Source of the DNA: Rhizobium giardinii bv. giardinii H152
GTDB taxonomy: Bacteria; Pseudomonadota; Alphaproteobacteria; Rhizobiales; Rhizobiaceae
Length of the DNA stretch: 64,000 nucleotides
Direction of reading: 5' to 3'
Assembly: GCF_000379605.1 (NCBI RefSeq)
Contig: NZ_KB902613.1
Location: 118,522-182,521, forward strand
A program made the position numbers and the translations under genes. Every line of letters starts with the position of its first letter. Within the stretch, counting starts at the first letter, position 1. The notes under the pieces were generated by a model, which was given only the letters and a program-made list of their open reading frames with translations, searched no databases and was not told where the DNA came from. Below, in pieces: positions 62,157 to 64,000 of this stretch.

Positions 62157-63992
62157 TTACTCAAAATCCTCCCCCCTCGCCTGTAATGGAAAGCCGTAAG
62201 CGCGCATCTTGTTATAAAGGGTCTTGCGTGAGATCCCGAGATATCGCGCAGTTTCTCCGCGACGGAATCGATGCCTTTGAAGCGCATTGAGGATCCATTC
62301 CCGTTCGTCTGCCGGATGCGGCTGTGGCGCGTCAGCGCCACCCAAGGGCGGCAGATGCTCGGCCTTGATCCAATCGCCCTCGCAGCCAATGGCCGCCGTT
62401 TCGAGGACGGAACGCAGCTCGCGGATGTTTTCAGGCCAGCCATAGGTCATGAGAACGCGATAGGCCGAGTGGTCCACCGACAGCTTTCGGCTGCGACGAT
62501 CCTTTCTGAGCGCCTGGAGAAAGTGTTCTGCAAGCAGGGGAAGATCCTCGAGGCGATCGCGCAGGCTGGGAAGGAGGATGTGTCCGGGGGCGAGGCGCGA
62601 CTCCAGCGACGGGATGATCTGCCCGCTTGAGCCGAGCTCAGTTAGCGACCGCGTCGATGTCAGGATCAGGCGTCCTTCAAACCGCCCCCTGTCGTTGTCG
62701 CCGAGCCGCCGGTAGACCCCGGTCTCAATGACTTCCATCAACCGCTCCTGGACGTCTGAGGACAGGCACTCGATGTTCTCGATCAGCAAAGTTGCCTTTG
62801 GTTGATAGCCAAGCAGCCCAAGCATCTTGCGACCGCCGTCGCTTGGGGCCGAGCCAAACAGCGATTCTCCACTGGCGCCCACGGGGCTCGCGCTGATCAG
62901 TTTGCTCCCGGGACGTCTGGAAGCTTCATGAATGGCGCGTGCCAGAAGCTTCTTACCCGTTCCGACCTCTCCGGTAATCAGCACCGGCAGCGGAGAGGCC
63001 GCGAGCTTCTCGAACCGTTGCTTGATCTGCTGGATCGCCGGCGACCGGCCGACGATCGCGTATTCGCGCTGCACATGCTCGAGTTGGCGCTCCAGTTCAT
63101 CAATCCGCTTCTGCAAGGTGCCAACCGACTTAAAGGCCGAGGTGATCTGCTCCATCGAGGCCTCGAGCGGTACGCGGTCAATGGTGGAGCCGCCGATATA
63201 TCCATCGGCCCTCGATACCGCCGACACCTCGTACATCTGATCGGGGCTTACGATGGGACCACCTTCGAGGACACAGAGAGTGTTTTCTGAAATCGCCCTA
63301 ATCTGGCGAAAGACGACCTTGGCGTACTCGGCCGCCTGCGTCAGGCTGAGCCCGGTGCGGCTTCCGACCGTACCCCCGACATTCCAGCCGAGATTGAGAT
63401 TGATGATGTCGACGCCAGCGTGAGCGGCCTGCTGCGCCTCCGCCGCCGTGCGAACATAGGCGAGCGTTGCCATGCCTCTCTTCTGGGCGGCCCGGAGCAT
63501 GTCGAGTTCGCGCTGGAACCCCAGTCCGGCGCGCTCGATCTCGGTCCGAAAGCGTCCATCGAGGAAGATGGCGGTCGGGAAGTTGACGATGGCGCCGAAG
63601 CCCGCTTTGGCAATGCTCTCCAGTACAGTCTCGATTGAGCATCTGGGATCGAAGGCGCTACCGCCGAAGAAGACCGGGACCTTGGCAACCGGAAGGATTT
63701 CCGATCGGGCGAAATCGAGAACGAAGTCATTGCTGTTGCGCAAGGCGAGCAGCGAGAAGATCGACGGGGCGCCCATGCTGCGCAGACGCCCGGCATTCAG
63801 CGCGAGAATGAAGTCCGCGCCGCCGCGGCAGGCCGCCTGGGCGGCCATTCCCGTGCCGATGGCGGCGCCGACGAGTGTCGAATTGGGCTTGCCAAGTGTG
63901 GCCTTGAGCGTCGCAACAATCTCCACCCTCGCATGCGCGGGAGCAGAGACGAGAGATCGAGGGTCGGCAGGATGTGCGATCGGATCAGCCAT
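62157..63992 (-). CDS. TIM-barrel signal domain fused to an atypical AAA (sigma-54-activator-like) regulator
   Basis: 611 residues. Residues about 20-285 are a TIM-barrel of the PEP-hydrolase/TIM-br_sig_trns type (GGADFILALNAGRLRSMGAPS, NLNLGWNVGGTVG, VLEGGPIVSP). A short coiled coil (293-310) leads to an AAA domain (314-500) and a C-terminal Fis-type helix-turn-helix (563-600, RRGETARYLGISRKTLYNKM). Walker A is GEVGTGKK (341-348). The GAFTGA loop that contacts sigma-54 is missing, and Walker B reads LLIENIE instead of the usual LFLDEI. ATP hydrolysis and sigma-54 activation are therefore doubtful. It precedes the M20-dadA operon and may control it. Confidence 0.82.
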   Translation of the reverse strand: MADPIAHPADPRSLVSAPAHARVEIVATLKATLGKPNSTLVGAAIGTGMAAQAACRGGADFILALNAGRLRSMGAPSIFSLLALRNSNDFVLDFARSEILPVAKVPVFFGGSAFDPRCSIETVLESIAKAGFGAIVNFPTAIFLDGRFRTEIERAGLGFQRELDMLRAAQKRGMATLAYVRTAAEAQQAAHAGVDIINLNLGWNVGGTVGSRTGLSLTQAAEYAKVVFRQIRAISENTLCVLEGGPIVSPDQMYEVSAVSRADGYIGGSTIDRVPLEASMEQITSAFKSVGTLQKRIDELERQLEHVQREYAIVGRSPAIQQIKQRFEKLAASPLPVLITGEVGTGKKLLARAIHEASRRPGSKLISASPVGASGESLFGSAPSDGGRKMLGLLGYQPKATLLIENIECLSSDVQERLMEVIETGVYRRLGDNDRGRFEGRLILTSTRSLTELGSSGQIIPSLESRLAPGHILLPSLRDRLEDLPLLAEHFLQALRKDRRSRKLSVDHSAYRVLMTYGWPENIRELRSVLETAAIGCEGDWIKAEHLPPLGGADAPQPHPADEREWILNALQRHRFRRGETARYLGISRKTLYNKMRAYGFPLQARGEDFE

Positions 63993-64000
63993 TGTGAGGC

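Overview
The window looks like part of a large alphaproteobacterial (Rhizobiales) plasmid. At its centre lie a complete repABC partition/replication operon and a divergent traI-trbBCDEJKLFGHI conjugation operon, in the order known from Agrobacterium/Rhizobium plasmids. No rRNA, tRNA, CRISPR array or intact insertion sequence was seen. Both flanks are catabolic, and the 17-28 kb part is visibly more AT-rich than the trb region, which suggests a mosaic.

Left arm (1-27.6 kb), compatible-solute catabolism. (i) Ectoine module: ectoine hydrolase and deacetylase (doeA, doeB, + strand), aldehyde dehydrogenase and class III transaminase (doeC, doeD, - strand) and an AsnC-type regulator (doeX). Two decaying genes, an acetyl-CoA synthetase and a glutamate dehydrogenase, lie between the two halves. 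(ii) A one-carbon/electron-transfer operon (dimethylglycine/sarcosine dehydrogenase-like flavoprotein, etfB, etfA, purU, folD, ETF-ubiquinone oxidoreductase) with its own divergent Lrp/AsnC regulator. (iii) A second, divergent hydrolase/deacetylase pair in an operon with a ProVWX-type betaine-class ABC transporter, an EutA-like Asp/Glu-racemase-fold protein and a D-2-hydroxyacid dehydrogenase, facing a GntR regulator.

Centre (27.9-48.8 kb), plasmid backbone. The trb mating-pair-formation operon is led by a LuxI-type synthase gene with a tra-box-like palindrome upstream. repABC carries a predicted antisense RNA between repB and repC and two parS-like palindromes after repC. Next come a two-gene Septu-like (PtuA/PtuB) defence module, a decayed tyrosine recombinase, an intact tyrosine recombinase, and a divergent DUF1403-scpB pair. 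A lox-like inverted repeat lies between the recombinase and DUF1403. Transfer-initiation genes (relaxase, coupling protein) and traR/traM are not in the window.

Right arm (49.1-64 kb). One block has carnitine-pathway character: a 3-oxoacid CoA-transferase, an amino-acid-type ABC transporter, a carnitine-dehydrogenase-like enzyme, a beta-keto acid cleavage enzyme, a thioesterase, an SDR dehydrogenase and a LysR regulator. It would yield glycine betaine and acetoacetate units, and betaine is the precursor of dimethylglycine used in the left arm. The second block is a D-amino-acid operon (dadA-like, ridA-like, class I amidotransferase, M20 deacylase). Upstream of it is an unusual regulator made of a TIM-barrel domain fused to a degenerate sigma-54-activator-type AAA domain.

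All functional names come from reading motifs and context by eye; no database search was possible.
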